Part shown: piece after piece, positions 1 to 8,249 of the stretch
Position numbering within the stretch: position 1 is the first letter of the stretch
Layout of the letters: the number at the start of each line of letters is the position of its first letter
NCBI RefSeq assembly: GCF_000220255.1
Contig: NZ_GL982513.1
Coordinates: 738,134 to 773,640 of the forward strand
Length of the DNA: 35,507 nt
Reading direction: 5' to 3'
From: Prevotella pallens ATCC 700821
Lineage (GTDB): Bacteria; Bacteroidota; Bacteroidia; Bacteroidales; Bacteroidaceae
Made by a program: the position numbers and the translations under genes
Notes under the pieces: model-generated
Told to the model about the DNA's origin: nothing
Databases searched by the model: none
The model's input: only the letters and a program-made list of their open reading frames with translations

Positions 1-129
1 TTAAAATTCATAATTATATTTTTTTATTTTGTAATTATATTTTTTGGCGTAATGGGCATTTAGTAGCTGAAACCTCTCGAATCTACTTTGTTTATTGCCT
101 TTAGCATTGTTGAATTACAATGGGGGTTT

Positions 130-234
130 CTATTGCAAAACAGGTCTTAATGTTTCATTTACTATTCTTTTATCAAAAAACTTTAAGAACTCATCTGCCA
201 TACAAAATATTTCTGTAACTTTGTTTTCGGTTAT
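130..234 (-). pseudogene. IS982-family transposase, N-terminal remnant
   Basis: Read on the minus strand, this stretch encodes TENKVTEIFCMADEFLKFFD and about a dozen further residues before a TAG stop at 130-132. From memory, this is very like the start of IS982-family transposases of Bacteroidetes, in which a motif of the form KxTEIFxxxDxFCKxFD opens the protein. No start codon lies next to the similarity: the open frame runs back to about 330 through unrelated sequence. After the stop the same frame continues with a second stop and reads into 1-129, so the rest of the transposase is missing or badly decayed. I see no inverted terminal repeats. It is a degraded scar, not an active element. 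The family call rests on one motif and could be checked by protein search. Confidence 0.5.
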
Positions 235-411
235 TATAGCGGTTTTTATAGGTAATTCTTCGTAGATTAGTATTATAAAGTTTTGGTGAATTTTGCTAAA
301 AGCTATATTTTTACGACTATTATAATGCGTTTAATTCATCTTAATTTAAAATGATGTATGCATAACAAAAGAAATCAGCTATAGACAATTGTTTTAAACA
401 TTTGAAACAGA

Positions 412-458
412 TGTACTAAAATAAGCATAAACAATAGACAGAATTTGTAATGATGAAA
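412..458 (+). repeat. 47-bp direct repeat, copy 1
   Basis: The 47 bases match 852-898 at 42 positions, and all five differences are transitions. The second half, GAATTTGTAATGATGAAA (441-458), is identical in both copies. It lies 25 bp before the start codon of the gene at 484. The spacing between copies is 440 bp, so one gene plus its leader makes one repeat unit. Confidence 0.85.
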
Positions 459-483
459 TAGAATCAACTTTAAAAATAAAAGT

Positions 484-837
484 ATGACAGAAGAATTTAT
501 TGCTAAAGAAATTAAAGATATAATTCTTGTTGAAAATTTTAAAAGGTATTTTGAGACATTAGAATACTCAAGTCAAGAGCCTTTTAAGAATAAGAGTTGG
601 AGAAGTGGGCAACTATTGTTCAATTCATTGGATAATTCTAACCGAAAGCATTTACAAGAATTTGTAAAAATGATAATGATTGAAACAGTATCTGATATTC
701 TTTCGTTTGTTGATGGAACAGCAACATTTAAGAATCAACAGCATCCTTTCGAATTAATGTGTAATGGTAAAAAAGTAAGCGGTAGTTTACAAGAATATTT
801 ATTGATGGACTTAGAAGATAATGGATTCCATCGTTAA
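484..837 (+). CDS. Small hypothetical protein, possible immunity-type
   Basis: This encodes a 117-residue soluble protein that I do not recognise. It has no signal peptide or membrane segment. The N-terminal half is rich in charged and aromatic residues; the C-terminal half reads like a compact alpha/beta domain and ends with a Leu/Asp/Glu-rich segment (LLMDLED near residues 107-113). It starts at ATG 484, 25 bp after copy 1 of the 47-bp repeat, and copy 2 follows 14 bp after its stop. Short orphan genes set between repeated leaders, next to an IS scar, are typical of immunity-gene arrays that accompany polymorphic toxins, but no toxin gene is in the window. That role is an inference from context only. 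Confidence 0.65.
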   Translation: MTEEFIAKEIKDIILVENFKRYFETLEYSSQEPFKNKSWRSGQLLFNSLDNSNRKHLQEFVKMIMIETVSDILSFVDGTATFKNQQHPFELMCNGKKVSGSLQEYLLMDLEDNGFHR

Positions 838-851
838 ACATTAGAAAGAGC

Positions 852-898
852 TGTGCTGAAACAAGCATAAATAATAGACGGAATTTGTAATGATGAAA
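852..898 (+). repeat. 47-bp direct repeat, copy 2
   Basis: This is the second copy of the repeat at 412-458 (42 of 47 identical, differences all transitions). It follows the stop of the 484-837 gene by 14 bp. It lies about 210 bp before the next gene (1111), unlike copy 1, which sits 25 bp before its gene. This suggests that sequence has been inserted, or a small gene lost, between 899 and 1110. Confidence 0.85.
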
Positions 899-1049
899 AT
901 TAAAGTGATGCTACAAGTTTAAATTTCTCGACTTAACGAGGAAATAAACATTGCATCTATACGGCAAAAATTAAATTTCACGAATAATGCCCCCGCAACT
1001 TTGAACCAACCAAAATGTTATTATACGATTTTAAACTAAGCTGTTATAG

Positions 1050-1175
1050 ATGTTTGAAGAACAATACGAATGTATTGAATCCCTAAATAATAAGAAATTT
1101 TTAAGCGAAGATGAGCAAAGAATATTATTCAAAGGAAATAGAAAGAATAAAATCTGTTTTAGTAGATTATTATGA
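1050..1175 (+). CDS. Possible 41-residue ORF overlapping next gene
   Basis: An ATG at 1050 opens a 41-codon frame that ends at the TGA at 1173-1175, overlapping the first 65 bases of the 1111 gene in another frame. The first 27 residues are polar and acidic (beginning MFEEQYECIESLNNKKFLSE) and look like real protein; the rest look like a frame shadow. It may be the 5' remnant of a gene overwritten by the one at 1111, or chance. I list it only because it fills the otherwise unexplained space after repeat copy 2. Confidence 0.2.
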   Translation: MFEEQYECIESLNNKKFLSEDEQRILFKGNRKNKICFSRLL

Positions 1176-1458
1176 CACAGATTTTGATTCTGATGAGGAA
1201 GACTTTCTTGTAAACAAATCTAATAAGCAACTTATAGAGAAACTTATTATCAACTTAAAAAATGATGATGAATTAGATGTTTCCAACAAAAGTTTCTTCA
1301 TAAAGGAAGCACTTCAACTATTAGCAAAAAATACTGGTTGCGTAGAAGATGAGGAAATTTCGGACGAAATATTAGAGAAATTGCTTGTTAAACATATAAT
1401 TACACAGAAAGACGAAAAGTATTATACACAGCTAAAGTCTACTAAAAGATGGACTTAA
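1111..1458 (+). CDS. Small acidic hypothetical protein
   Basis: This encodes a 115-residue, strongly acidic protein that I do not recognise. Residues 22-32 are a run of Asp/Glu/Ser, followed by alternating charged and hydrophobic helices; there is no signal peptide, membrane segment or cysteine cluster (one Cys). Acidic small proteins beside repeats often act as immunity proteins or antitoxins that bind basic partners, but nothing here proves it. It follows the 484 gene on the same strand, with repeat copy 2 between them, and converges on the glycosyltransferase-like gene that ends at 1544. I see no clear terminator between the two. Confidence 0.6.
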   Translation: MSKEYYSKEIERIKSVLVDYYDTDFDSDEEDFLVNKSNKQLIEKLIINLKNDDELDVSNKSFFIKEALQLLAKNTGCVEDEEISDEILEKLLVKHIITQKDEKYYTQLKSTKRWT

Positions 1459-1543
1459 TTTTATTGAGAGTTTGATAGATTTAAAATAAAAATTGGCTGT
1501 TTTATAATAGTCTTTTTGAATTTATAGATAGTTTAAATACAGG

Positions 1544-2449
1544 TTATATCTGCTTTTTCAGTTGTTGAAAACGTTGCTGACAACGTTTTTTGTAGTTGTA
1601 ATGGAAAATATGTTTCTGTATTTTTCGGAAGTTATACATAAACGAAAACCGTAGCTTATCTATAAAAGAAGGTGTTCTTTCGTCATAAATAGAACGTGGA
1701 ATACGCACAAAATATAGGTCGGCAATGGTATCGAAAGCTGAAAATTGTTGATGGTTTCGTTCGAAAAGCCATACTTCAGAATAAAAACGGTTAGAAGAAA
1801 TAATATCCGATTGAAAATCTGGGAGTTTACGAATATAAGCAGACGTTGCCCACCAGAAACTTCCAGAATACATCGTGTAATTTCGAGGAGGCCAACGATA
1901 ACAACTGTAAGTATCGAAACCATTTGATAAAACATTTACAGCCACTTGCCATTTATCGAAAATAAAATATTCCAGCATTTCGCGCCAAGCTTCTATTTTT
2001 TGTTGAAAGGAACGGAAAAGATGGTCGTTAGATTCTAACGATTGATAGGAAATTCCCTTTGAATGAAAATAATATACAAGGCAATCTTTACGCTGACTTA
2101 GTTCTTTAATAAACTGTAGGGCAGGGTATTCGTACTTTTGAGGATTGGTAGAAAATGAGATAATTTCTACCTTTTCGCTATCAATCAATTGTTTTAGTTC
2201 ATCAACTTTGGTCTTATCAGCAGCAATACAGCTAACAAAAAGTTTTTCGGTGGCAGATAAAAGTCCGCTGTTCTTTAGATTTTCTATTTGCTTTCGTGCT
2301 AATTTTTCCCAACCAGTATCCAGCATAATGTGGTAAACACCATAAATAGGTAGGTGCTTTTGTGGTGTAACGTCCCATTGACGCAAGTCTTTTCGCTCGT
2401 AAATGTGAAAGAGCGATTGGCTGATTCTGTGGAATATATTAGCAGACAT
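1544..2449 (-). CDS. HSKG-type glycosyltransferase-like protein
   Basis: This 301-residue protein has no signal peptide. It resembles the glycosyltransferase-like family seen in polysaccharide loci that is marked by an HSKG motif (residues 129-132 here), a WR pair about 25 residues later (155-156) and a motif with the pattern YSGSFWWA (194-201), followed by a conserved Glu-Trp region near 225. The substrate cannot be read from the sequence. The C-terminal 50 residues are rich in Lys, Arg, Phe and Tyr, which may place it on the inner membrane face. It is the last gene of a long minus-strand run. Its start lies 3 bp after the stop of the SDR gene, so the two are almost certainly co-transcribed. 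Role in surface glycan assembly is inferred from the motifs and the LicD and nucleotidyltransferase neighbours. Confidence 0.6.
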   Translation of the reverse strand: MSANIFHRISQSLFHIYERKDLRQWDVTPQKHLPIYGVYHIMLDTGWEKLARKQIENLKNSGLLSATEKLFVSCIAADKTKVDELKQLIDSEKVEIISFSTNPQKYEYPALQFIKELSQRKDCLVYYFHSKGISYQSLESNDHLFRSFQQKIEAWREMLEYFIFDKWQVAVNVLSNGFDTYSCYRWPPRNYTMYSGSFWWATSAYIRKLPDFQSDIISSNRFYSEVWLFERNHQQFSAFDTIADLYFVRIPRSIYDERTPSFIDKLRFSFMYNFRKIQKHIFHYNYKKRCQQRFQQLKKQI

Positions 2450-2452
2450 AAA

Positions 2453-3487
2453 CTATTGTTTCAGCGATTCGATAAGGCGGTGGAACATTTGTTGTAAATT
2501 GTAATGAGGTGTCCAACCCAATTGTTGAATTTTATTGGTAGACAAACGTAATTTTGTTGTGGGCGAATAGCCCATATTCTCTTTAAGTTCTACTACAACT
2601 TTAACCTTTGGATTGAATGTTTCGGCAAGGAATGTAGCCATATCTTTAATGGAGATATAAGTGGTTTCGTTTGCAACATTATAGGCTTCGCCATCTTTTC
2701 CACGTAAAAGAATATATAGCATAGCAACAATGGCATCTGTAGTATAACAATAGCAACGACAGAGTTCGCCTTTTGTGTGCATTATAATATCTTCGCCATT
2801 AATAATGCTGCGTGCGAATTGTGCAAATACACGATTGTCGTTTTTAGTAACTCCAGCACCGAAAGTTTGTGCTAAACGTGCAACTTTTGTGTGTGTTCCA
2901 TATTCTTTAGCATAATTGTGGCAGAGCGTTTCAGCAGCTCTTTTTGCCATTGGATAGCTACTTCTAACATCTATTGGATTAAGAAAACCTTGTGCATCTT
3001 CAGTAAGAGGCTTGCTATCATTGGTAATTGTTCCATAAACTTCTAATGACGATGCCAATAATACAGATTGAATTTCATTTGTACGTGCATAATCGAGTAG
3101 TTTTTTTGTACCATTAAACACAGTAACCATTGTTTCTACAGGATATTCTACAAAGTATTTTGAAGCTGTCGGACTGGCAAAATGCACAATAAAATCAATC
3201 TTTTCGGTAGGATTGAAAATCTCATTTTTTGAAAAATCATAAGCATAAAAAAACAAGACATCGTTTTGTTTACCAAACATAACTTCAGCTTTTTCTGTAT
3301 TTCTGACTACTGCCAATATGCGTAGACCAAGATTTTGCTGACTATTTAATTTTAATAGGCAGCGAACCATACATGCTCCGAGCAATCCTGTTGCACCTGT
3401 TATGGCAATTGTCTTTTTACGAAGTTCGTCTTTTAAGGCGAATTGTTGGGCAAAAAGCTCTATGTCTTGTTCAAGAATAGCATTCAT
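2453..3487 (-). CDS. NAD-dependent epimerase/dehydratase (extended SDR)
   Basis: This 344-residue protein is an extended short-chain dehydrogenase of the nucleotide-sugar epimerase/dehydratase type. The Rossmann glycine motif GATGLLG is at residues 31-37. The active site has Ser at 146-147 and the Tyr-x-x-x-Lys pair at Y178 and K182. A segment with a C-x-C (residues near 244-246) precedes the usual YTTDA region. It resembles UDP-glucuronate decarboxylase or dTDP-glucose dehydratase relatives, but the substrate is not readable. The gene sits 3 bp downstream of the IspD/TarI-type cytidylyltransferase, which suggests that both act on the same activated sugar or polyol. In the CDP-ribitol systems I know, the partner reductase is from a different family (TarJ), so an SDR here would be a different chemistry. 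Confidence 0.8.
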   Translation of the reverse strand: MNAILEQDIELFAQQFALKDELRKKTIAITGATGLLGACMVRCLLKLNSQQNLGLRILAVVRNTEKAEVMFGKQNDVLFFYAYDFSKNEIFNPTEKIDFIVHFASPTASKYFVEYPVETMVTVFNGTKKLLDYARTNEIQSVLLASSLEVYGTITNDSKPLTEDAQGFLNPIDVRSSYPMAKRAAETLCHNYAKEYGTHTKVARLAQTFGAGVTKNDNRVFAQFARSIINGEDIIMHTKGELCRCYCYTTDAIVAMLYILLRGKDGEAYNVANETTYISIKDMATFLAETFNPKVKVVVELKENMGYSPTTKLRLSTNKIQQLGWTPHYNLQQMFHRLIESLKQ

Positions 3488-3490
3488 TTT

Positions 3491-4210
3491 CTATAAACCA
3501 AAAATTTGTTGGTCTTCGTGAACCTTTACCATAGCACGGAATACGAAGAAATCGGTTGGAGTAGTTATCTTTATGTTTTCCATTGGACCGATAATTGTTC
3601 CTAACTTATAGCCGTAATGACTCATCATTGTACACGAATCAATAAAGTTATGACAATTTTCACTAATAGCATGGCGGTGAGCAGAAAGAATATCAGATAG
3701 ATAAAAACTTTGCGGTGCACGTGCAATCAGAGAATTTGCACGTGTTGGAATTTCTAAACTCCCATCTTTTTGTTTAACTATAAAGGTTTCGGTAGCAGGC
3801 GCACAAGTAATGCAAGAACCACATTCCATTACTTTATTTATATTGTCTGTTATGGTTTCCTCAGTTATCAACGGGCGCACACCATCGTGAATAAGAACTG
3901 TTGCTTTTTCATCTTTCGCATACGCTTCGGCTGCACACAAACCATTGTAAATAGAGTCTTGTCCGGTAGCTCCACCAGGTACAATTTTCACAACTTTATT
4001 AATTTCAAACTTGCGAAGCATCTTTTCAAGAAACGGAATCCACTCTTTGATACAAGAAACTATAATGGCATCAATCTGTTGATGATTGTCGAATAGTTCG
4101 AGCGTATATATAATAATAGGTTTTCCATTTAAGTCGAGAAACTGTTTTGGACGCGATTTTGTGTGCATTCTTAGTCCCGAACCACCTGCAAAGATAACGG
4201 CTATATTCAT
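3491..4210 (-). CDS. IspD/TarI-family cytidylyltransferase
   Basis: This protein transfers CMP from CTP to a sugar-alcohol phosphate. The start at 4210 gives 239 residues beginning MNIAVIFAGG. A longer frame back to 4393 would overlap the licD gene and adds 61 residues with no family similarity. Visible motifs are AGGSGLRM (8-15), PKQFL (21-25) and, further on, HDGVRP and RAPQSF. The family covers IspD (4-diphosphocytidyl-2-C-methylerythritol synthase, isoprenoid pathway) and TarI or Bcs1 (CDP-ribitol synthase). The KEW segment near residue 55 and HDGVRP in place of the HDAARP seen in E. coli IspD lean towards the alditol-phosphate branch. So does its position between licD and an SDR gene. 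However, dxr of the isoprenoid pathway lies only 2.3 kb upstream in the same run, so IspD function is not excluded. Confidence 0.8.
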   Translation of the reverse strand: MNIAVIFAGGSGLRMHTKSRPKQFLDLNGKPIIIYTLELFDNHQQIDAIIVSCIKEWIPFLEKMLRKFEINKVVKIVPGGATGQDSIYNGLCAAEAYAKDEKATVLIHDGVRPLITEETITDNINKVMECGSCITCAPATETFIVKQKDGSLEIPTRANSLIARAPQSFYLSDILSAHRHAISENCHNFIDSCTMMSHYGYKLGTIIGPMENIKITTPTDFFVFRAMVKVHEDQQIFGL

Positions 4211-4241
4211 GTTTATGCTGTTTTTGGTTTTGTTTCTGTCT

Positions 4242-5090
4242 TTATTGCGCATTCTCATCATCGAAGAACACAATATCAACCTTATGTCTGTCGCGTTTGT
4301 CGCGTGGAGGAAGGTCCATAAAATTTCCGTATGCGATACGACAAAGTTCTTCTGCATCGGCTGGTCCTTCAAACGTGTAACCTTCAAAAACAATATCTTT
4401 ATGAGGTATCATTATACGTTTAGGATTTTGTTCGTAAAACCATGCCCCATAAGAGTGCATATACAAATTTGGATTACCAAATATCTTTCCAATGCAACGA
4501 AACATTGGAAAAACAAAATAGTGTAATAAGTTATAACATATTTGTGCAGCTCGAGGATATCGTCCTGCCATTTTAAGGTTTACATTTACCGATAGTTTAG
4601 CTGCAAGATGTTGCAACCAAGGAATCATATTTCCTTCGTAAGGAAATATATCAATATGCAATCCACGATATTTTTGTGCTTCGTGAATACGTCTATTTTC
4701 ACTATTAAAGTTTTCATGGCTACGATTTTCGGTTCTTAAATCACGTAGACAAGCCCATTCTTTATAGAAACCTGAATCGGTAGAATTGTCTTGCAATACA
4801 TAATTAGGGTGGGGGTGAGCCTTTAGATAATCGCAGAAACGTTTAAAATCCTTCTGATTTATTACCATATCTATATCGTCGTCCCAAGGAATAAAGCCAC
4901 CATGACGCAATGCTCCGAGCACATTTCCACCATCTAACCTTAGTGGAATACCTATCTTTTTAGCAGTTTCTTGCAAATAGATAGCCATATCGAGCATACG
5001 CAATTGTGCTCGTCGTAGTACAGATCCGTCAGGATTGTAGTCCTGACGGAGTGTTTCTTGAGTTTCGCCAGTGTTGAATAGCTTTATCAT
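4242..5090 (-). CDS. LicD-family phosphotransferase
   Basis: This 282-residue cytoplasmic protein carries the LicD core. GGNVLGALRHGGFIPWDDDI occupies residues 54-73, with the metal-binding Asp cluster, and GLHIDIFPYEG follows around residue 145. The family transfers phosphocholine, phosphoribitol or similar groups from CDP-activated donors to glycans. Relatives include bacterial LicD and the human ribitol-phosphate transferases FKTN and FKRP. It starts 7 bp after the rseP stop and ends 31 bp before the cytidylyltransferase, which would supply the CDP-donor. No choline kinase or choline transporter is nearby, so phosphocholine is less likely than an alditol phosphate, but the donor cannot be read from the sequence. 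Confidence 0.85.
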   Translation of the reverse strand: MIKLFNTGETQETLRQDYNPDGSVLRRAQLRMLDMAIYLQETAKKIGIPLRLDGGNVLGALRHGGFIPWDDDIDMVINQKDFKRFCDYLKAHPHPNYVLQDNSTDSGFYKEWACLRDLRTENRSHENFNSENRRIHEAQKYRGLHIDIFPYEGNMIPWLQHLAAKLSVNVNLKMAGRYPRAAQICYNLLHYFVFPMFRCIGKIFGNPNLYMHSYGAWFYEQNPKRIMIPHKDIVFEGYTFEGPADAEELCRIAYGNFMDLPPRDKRDRHKVDIVFFDDENAQ

Positions 5091-5097
5091 ATAAATG

Positions 5098-6498
5098 TTA
5101 CATAACGCCTATCCACCGCAAAATGTCGTTTAAGTTGGCTACAACCATTAGCAAAATAAGTATGGTGATGCCTACATACTCGGCACGAATCATAAACTTT
5201 TCAGATGGTTTACGGCGTGTAATTATTTCGTATAATAAGAACATAACGTGTCCTCCATCAAGTGCAGGGATAGGAAGAATGTTCATAAAGGCAAGCATAA
5301 TACTCAAAAAGGCTGTCATATTCCAGAACATATACCAATCCCAATAAGGTGGAAATAATTTTCCAATAGAACCAAAGCCTCCCAAACTCTTTGCGCCATC
5401 GGCAGAAGCAAGATATTTAAAATTACCTACGTAACCACGAAGAATATTTATTCCATATTTTACGCCTGCAGGGAAACTTTCAAAGAAAGAAAATTTCTCT
5501 TGTGTGGGTTTATAATATGAAAGCAGAGAACTTTCTGTAACACCCATCTTTAATTCAGGATTGAGCTGCATCTTTATGGTATCTATTTTGTTAGAACCAC
5601 TGCGTTGTACCGTAAGTACTACGTTGCGGAGAGCCAAAGAATCTTTATGAGTTTTCTTTACAGCGGCAACATCGCTTAATACACCTATTTGATAATGGAA
5701 GTCAGCCCATGTATTAATATTTTTACCGTTGATAGATTTTAGTAAATCGCCTGCTTTTATACCAGCTTTCATAGCTGGAGTGTTTGCAGCAACACTATCG
5801 ATGCGTGATGGAATATATGGTTCGGCAAATAGAGGTCGTTCTTTTACCATCGAAAGCATATCTAAATTGCCTGGCATTTCAATACGTGTTTTCTTTCCAT
5901 TACGCAACACTTCTACATATTTAGACTGAGCTATCTGACGGAAGAAATCGCCATTGATATTAGCATATTCACGGAATGCACCCTTATCGGTAGCCAACAT
6001 AACATCTTTATCCTTAAAACCAAGTGCTTTTGCCTGTTCATTGAACTGCATACCCATACGCATATCTGATACTTTGAAGTAGGTTTCGCCCCACGTAAAC
6101 ATTATCATAGAGTAGATAAACAGTGCTAAAAGGAAGTTTACGAGCACACCACCAATCATAATAAGTAGACGTTGCCATGCGGGTTTCACTCTAAATTCCC
6201 ACGGTTGTGGCGCTTTCTCCATCTGTTTCGTGTCGAAACTTTCATCTATCATACCTGAAATTTTGCAATAGCCACCGAGAGGAAGCCACCCCATACCGTA
6301 TGTTGTGTCGTCGTTCTTAGGTTTCCACTTGAATAACATACCGTTCCATTTGCCGATAGCCATATCGAAGAATACAAAAAACTTCTCAACGCGGACGCCA
6401 AATAGCTTTGCGAAGAACATGTGCCCGCCTTCATGGAGAAGAACAAGCAGCGAGATTGCCATTATAAACTGGAGCAATCGGATAAGAAAAGATTCCAT
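5098..6498 (-). CDS. rseP: RseP site-2 intramembrane metalloprotease
   Basis: This 466-residue M50-family zinc protease is predicted to cut membrane-bound proteins, classically anti-sigma factors in regulated intramembrane proteolysis and remnant signal peptides. The zinc site HEGGH is at residues 22-26 in the first membrane helix. The third ligand lies in LDGGH at 413-417 near the C-terminus. A PDZ region with SVAANTPAMKAGIKAGD is in the middle, and the C-terminal helices follow. Its length is typical. It lies 52 bp downstream of dxr, an arrangement commonly seen in bacteria, and 7 bp upstream of licD. No anti-sigma factor is in the window, so the substrate is unknown. Confidence 0.93.
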   Translation of the reverse strand: MESFLIRLLQFIMAISLLVLLHEGGHMFFAKLFGVRVEKFFVFFDMAIGKWNGMLFKWKPKNDDTTYGMGWLPLGGYCKISGMIDESFDTKQMEKAPQPWEFRVKPAWQRLLIMIGGVLVNFLLALFIYSMIMFTWGETYFKVSDMRMGMQFNEQAKALGFKDKDVMLATDKGAFREYANINGDFFRQIAQSKYVEVLRNGKKTRIEMPGNLDMLSMVKERPLFAEPYIPSRIDSVAANTPAMKAGIKAGDLLKSINGKNINTWADFHYQIGVLSDVAAVKKTHKDSLALRNVVLTVQRSGSNKIDTIKMQLNPELKMGVTESSLLSYYKPTQEKFSFFESFPAGVKYGINILRGYVGNFKYLASADGAKSLGGFGSIGKLFPPYWDWYMFWNMTAFLSIMLAFMNILPIPALDGGHVMFLLYEIITRRKPSEKFMIRAEYVGITILILLMVVANLNDILRWIGVM

Positions 6499-6550
6499 TC
6501 GTTACTTTATAATCTGTTTTTTTATTTCTAATTATTTACTCTCTATTCTC

Positions 6551-7705
6551 TTAATTAACCATTAGTTCACTTGCGATTCTACGTGCTTCTACATCTGTTT
6601 GCAAATAAACATCAAGTGATGGTGTAGCATCGAATGCCACTTTCTGCATGGTTTCGTTAATAATTTCACCCATTTTAAGAAATGAACATTGTCCTTTGCG
6701 GAATCCCTCATTTACTATTTCGTTGGCAGCATTGAGGATACAAGGCATATTACCACCTCTTTCGATAGCTTCATACGCTATTGCGAGGCAGCGAAATTTA
6801 TCCATATCAGGCTCAAAGAATTCTAATGGCTGATTGAATAAGTTTAAACGATCGCCTTTTAATGTAAGTCTGTTGGGGAAAGAAAAAGCATATTGTATAG
6901 GTAAACGCATATCGGGAACGCCTAATTGTGCTTTTACACTACCATCAATAAACTGTACTGCGCTGTGAACGATAGATTGTGGGTGCACTAAAACTTGTAT
7001 TTTGCTTACAGGAATACCAAATAACCACTTAGCCTCTATAACTTCGAAGCCTTTATTCATTAGTGAAGCAGAATCTATCGTGATTTTTGCTCCCATATCC
7101 CAAGTAGGGTGTTTCAAAGCATCGGCAGCTGTAACAGTTTTTAGTTTGTCTGCATCGAAAAGACGGAAAGGTCCTCCAGAACAGGTCAGCACTATCTTTT
7201 CAATCTCGTTATTGTCCTCTCCCACCAAGCTTTGGAAAATAGCGCTGTGTTCGCTATCTACAGGAAGGATTGGTGTATGATACTCGTTTGCTAACTTACA
7301 AATAAGTTCTCCTGCCACAACAAGTGTTTCTTTGTTTGCCAAACATATCTTTTTGCGTGCTTTAATAGCGTGTATGGTAGGTTCAAGACCTGAAAATCCC
7401 ACCATAGCAGTAACCACCATATTGATAGGTTCAGCTTCTACAATTTGCTTTAATGCCTCTTTACCTGCATAAATTTTTATATTTGGTTGGTCGGAAAGTT
7501 CCTTTTGCAATGTCTTATAGTGCTTTTCGTTCGCTATAACCACGGCTGCAGGTTGAAATTTACGTGCTTGTGCTGCTAGCTTCTCCCATTGGTTGTTAGC
7601 TGTTAAGGCATAAACTTCATATAAATCGGTATGTTGCTCTATTACATCAAGAGCTTGTGTGCCGATACTTCCAGTTGAACCAAGTATACATATTTGTTGT
7701 TTCAT
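6551..7705 (-). CDS. dxr: 1-deoxy-D-xylulose 5-phosphate reductoisomerase
   Basis: This enzyme converts 1-deoxy-D-xylulose 5-phosphate to 2-C-methyl-D-erythritol 4-phosphate with NADPH, the committed step of the non-mevalonate isoprenoid pathway. At 384 residues it has the usual length. The NADPH-binding motif GSTGSIGTQALD is at 9-20. The metal ligands are D150 and E152 in LPVDSEHSAIFQ and E221 in the MNKGFEVIEAKWLF segment, with CLANKETLV at 121-129. It starts 9 bp after rimM and is followed by rseP. The family is the target of fosmidomycin, and all expected active-site residues are present. Confidence 0.96.
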   Translation of the reverse strand: MKQQICILGSTGSIGTQALDVIEQHTDLYEVYALTANNQWEKLAAQARKFQPAAVVIANEKHYKTLQKELSDQPNIKIYAGKEALKQIVEAEPINMVVTAMVGFSGLEPTIHAIKARKKICLANKETLVVAGELICKLANEYHTPILPVDSEHSAIFQSLVGEDNNEIEKIVLTCSGGPFRLFDADKLKTVTAADALKHPTWDMGAKITIDSASLMNKGFEVIEAKWLFGIPVSKIQVLVHPQSIVHSAVQFIDGSVKAQLGVPDMRLPIQYAFSFPNRLTLKGDRLNLFNQPLEFFEPDMDKFRCLAIAYEAIERGGNMPCILNAANEIVNEGFRKGQCSFLKMGEIINETMQKVAFDATPSLDVYLQTDVEARRIASELMVN

Positions 7706-7714
7706 TGTTTTAAA

Positions 7715-8236
7715 CTAGAGTTCTAAGAGTCCGTCGGGTATTTCCATTGCAATAGTTTGCCTTGCTTTGTTAATCCCTTTTATAAGATTTTCGTTAGCAG
7801 GAATTAAGAGGATATTGTCAGTTTCTGTCTTTGTTTCAAATAATAAATTGATGGTTGAATCATCAACAGAAATTATTTTACCTACAATCTTACCTGTCCT
7901 ATTGTCCAATAAATTAAATCCAACAATTTGAGCCCACGATAATTCGTCTTTATTCTCTTCTGCTACGGCACGTGGAAAATAAACTGTTGTTCCTGTAAGT
8001 TCGCGTGCTTGCTTTTCTGTATCAATGTTGCAAAACTTTATAAGTACCATTTCTTCTGAACGAAATCTATATTCCTCTATAAAGAAAGGTACAAGAATGC
8101 CATCTATGTTGAGCACTAAATATTCTGCATCACATTGATCGAACACATCATCGGTGAATCGAAATTGTATTTCTCCTCGCACTCCGTGTGGTTTCCCGAG
8201 TATACCTATTTTATAAACTTCCTCTTGTTTTATCAT
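7715..8236 (-). CDS. rimM: Ribosome maturation factor RimM
   Basis: RimM helps mature the 30S ribosomal subunit by binding protein S19 at the head. The start at 8236 gives 173 residues beginning MIKQEEVYKIGILGKPHGVR. A frame opening at 8266 would overlap the end of murA and adds ten residues with no similarity. The GKPHGVRGE motif is the family signature at the start of the N-terminal barrel, and the PRC-like domain fills the second half (from about residue 92). It lies 13 bp after murA and 9 bp before dxr, within the same run. Confidence 0.93.
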   Translation of the reverse strand: MIKQEEVYKIGILGKPHGVRGEIQFRFTDDVFDQCDAEYLVLNIDGILVPFFIEEYRFRSEEMVLIKFCNIDTEKQARELTGTTVYFPRAVAEENKDELSWAQIVGFNLLDNRTGKIVGKIISVDDSTINLLFETKTETDNILLIPANENLIKGINKARQTIAMEIPDGLLEL

Positions 8237-8249
8237 TAGCAATACTGCT

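Larger units (their letters stand above)
1..483. other. Intergenic region with transposase remnant
   Basis: No intact gene is visible here. The sequence is very AT-rich. The minus strand holds a decayed IS982-like transposase fragment (described separately), and the right end holds the first copy of a 47-bp direct repeat. I see no convincing Bacteroidetes promoter in front of the small gene that starts at 484. Confidence 0.6.

Noticed and set aside
4211..4393. N-terminal extension of the cytidylyltransferase
   Set aside because: It overlaps licD, has no family similarity, and the nucleotide-binding motif begins right after the Met at 4210.
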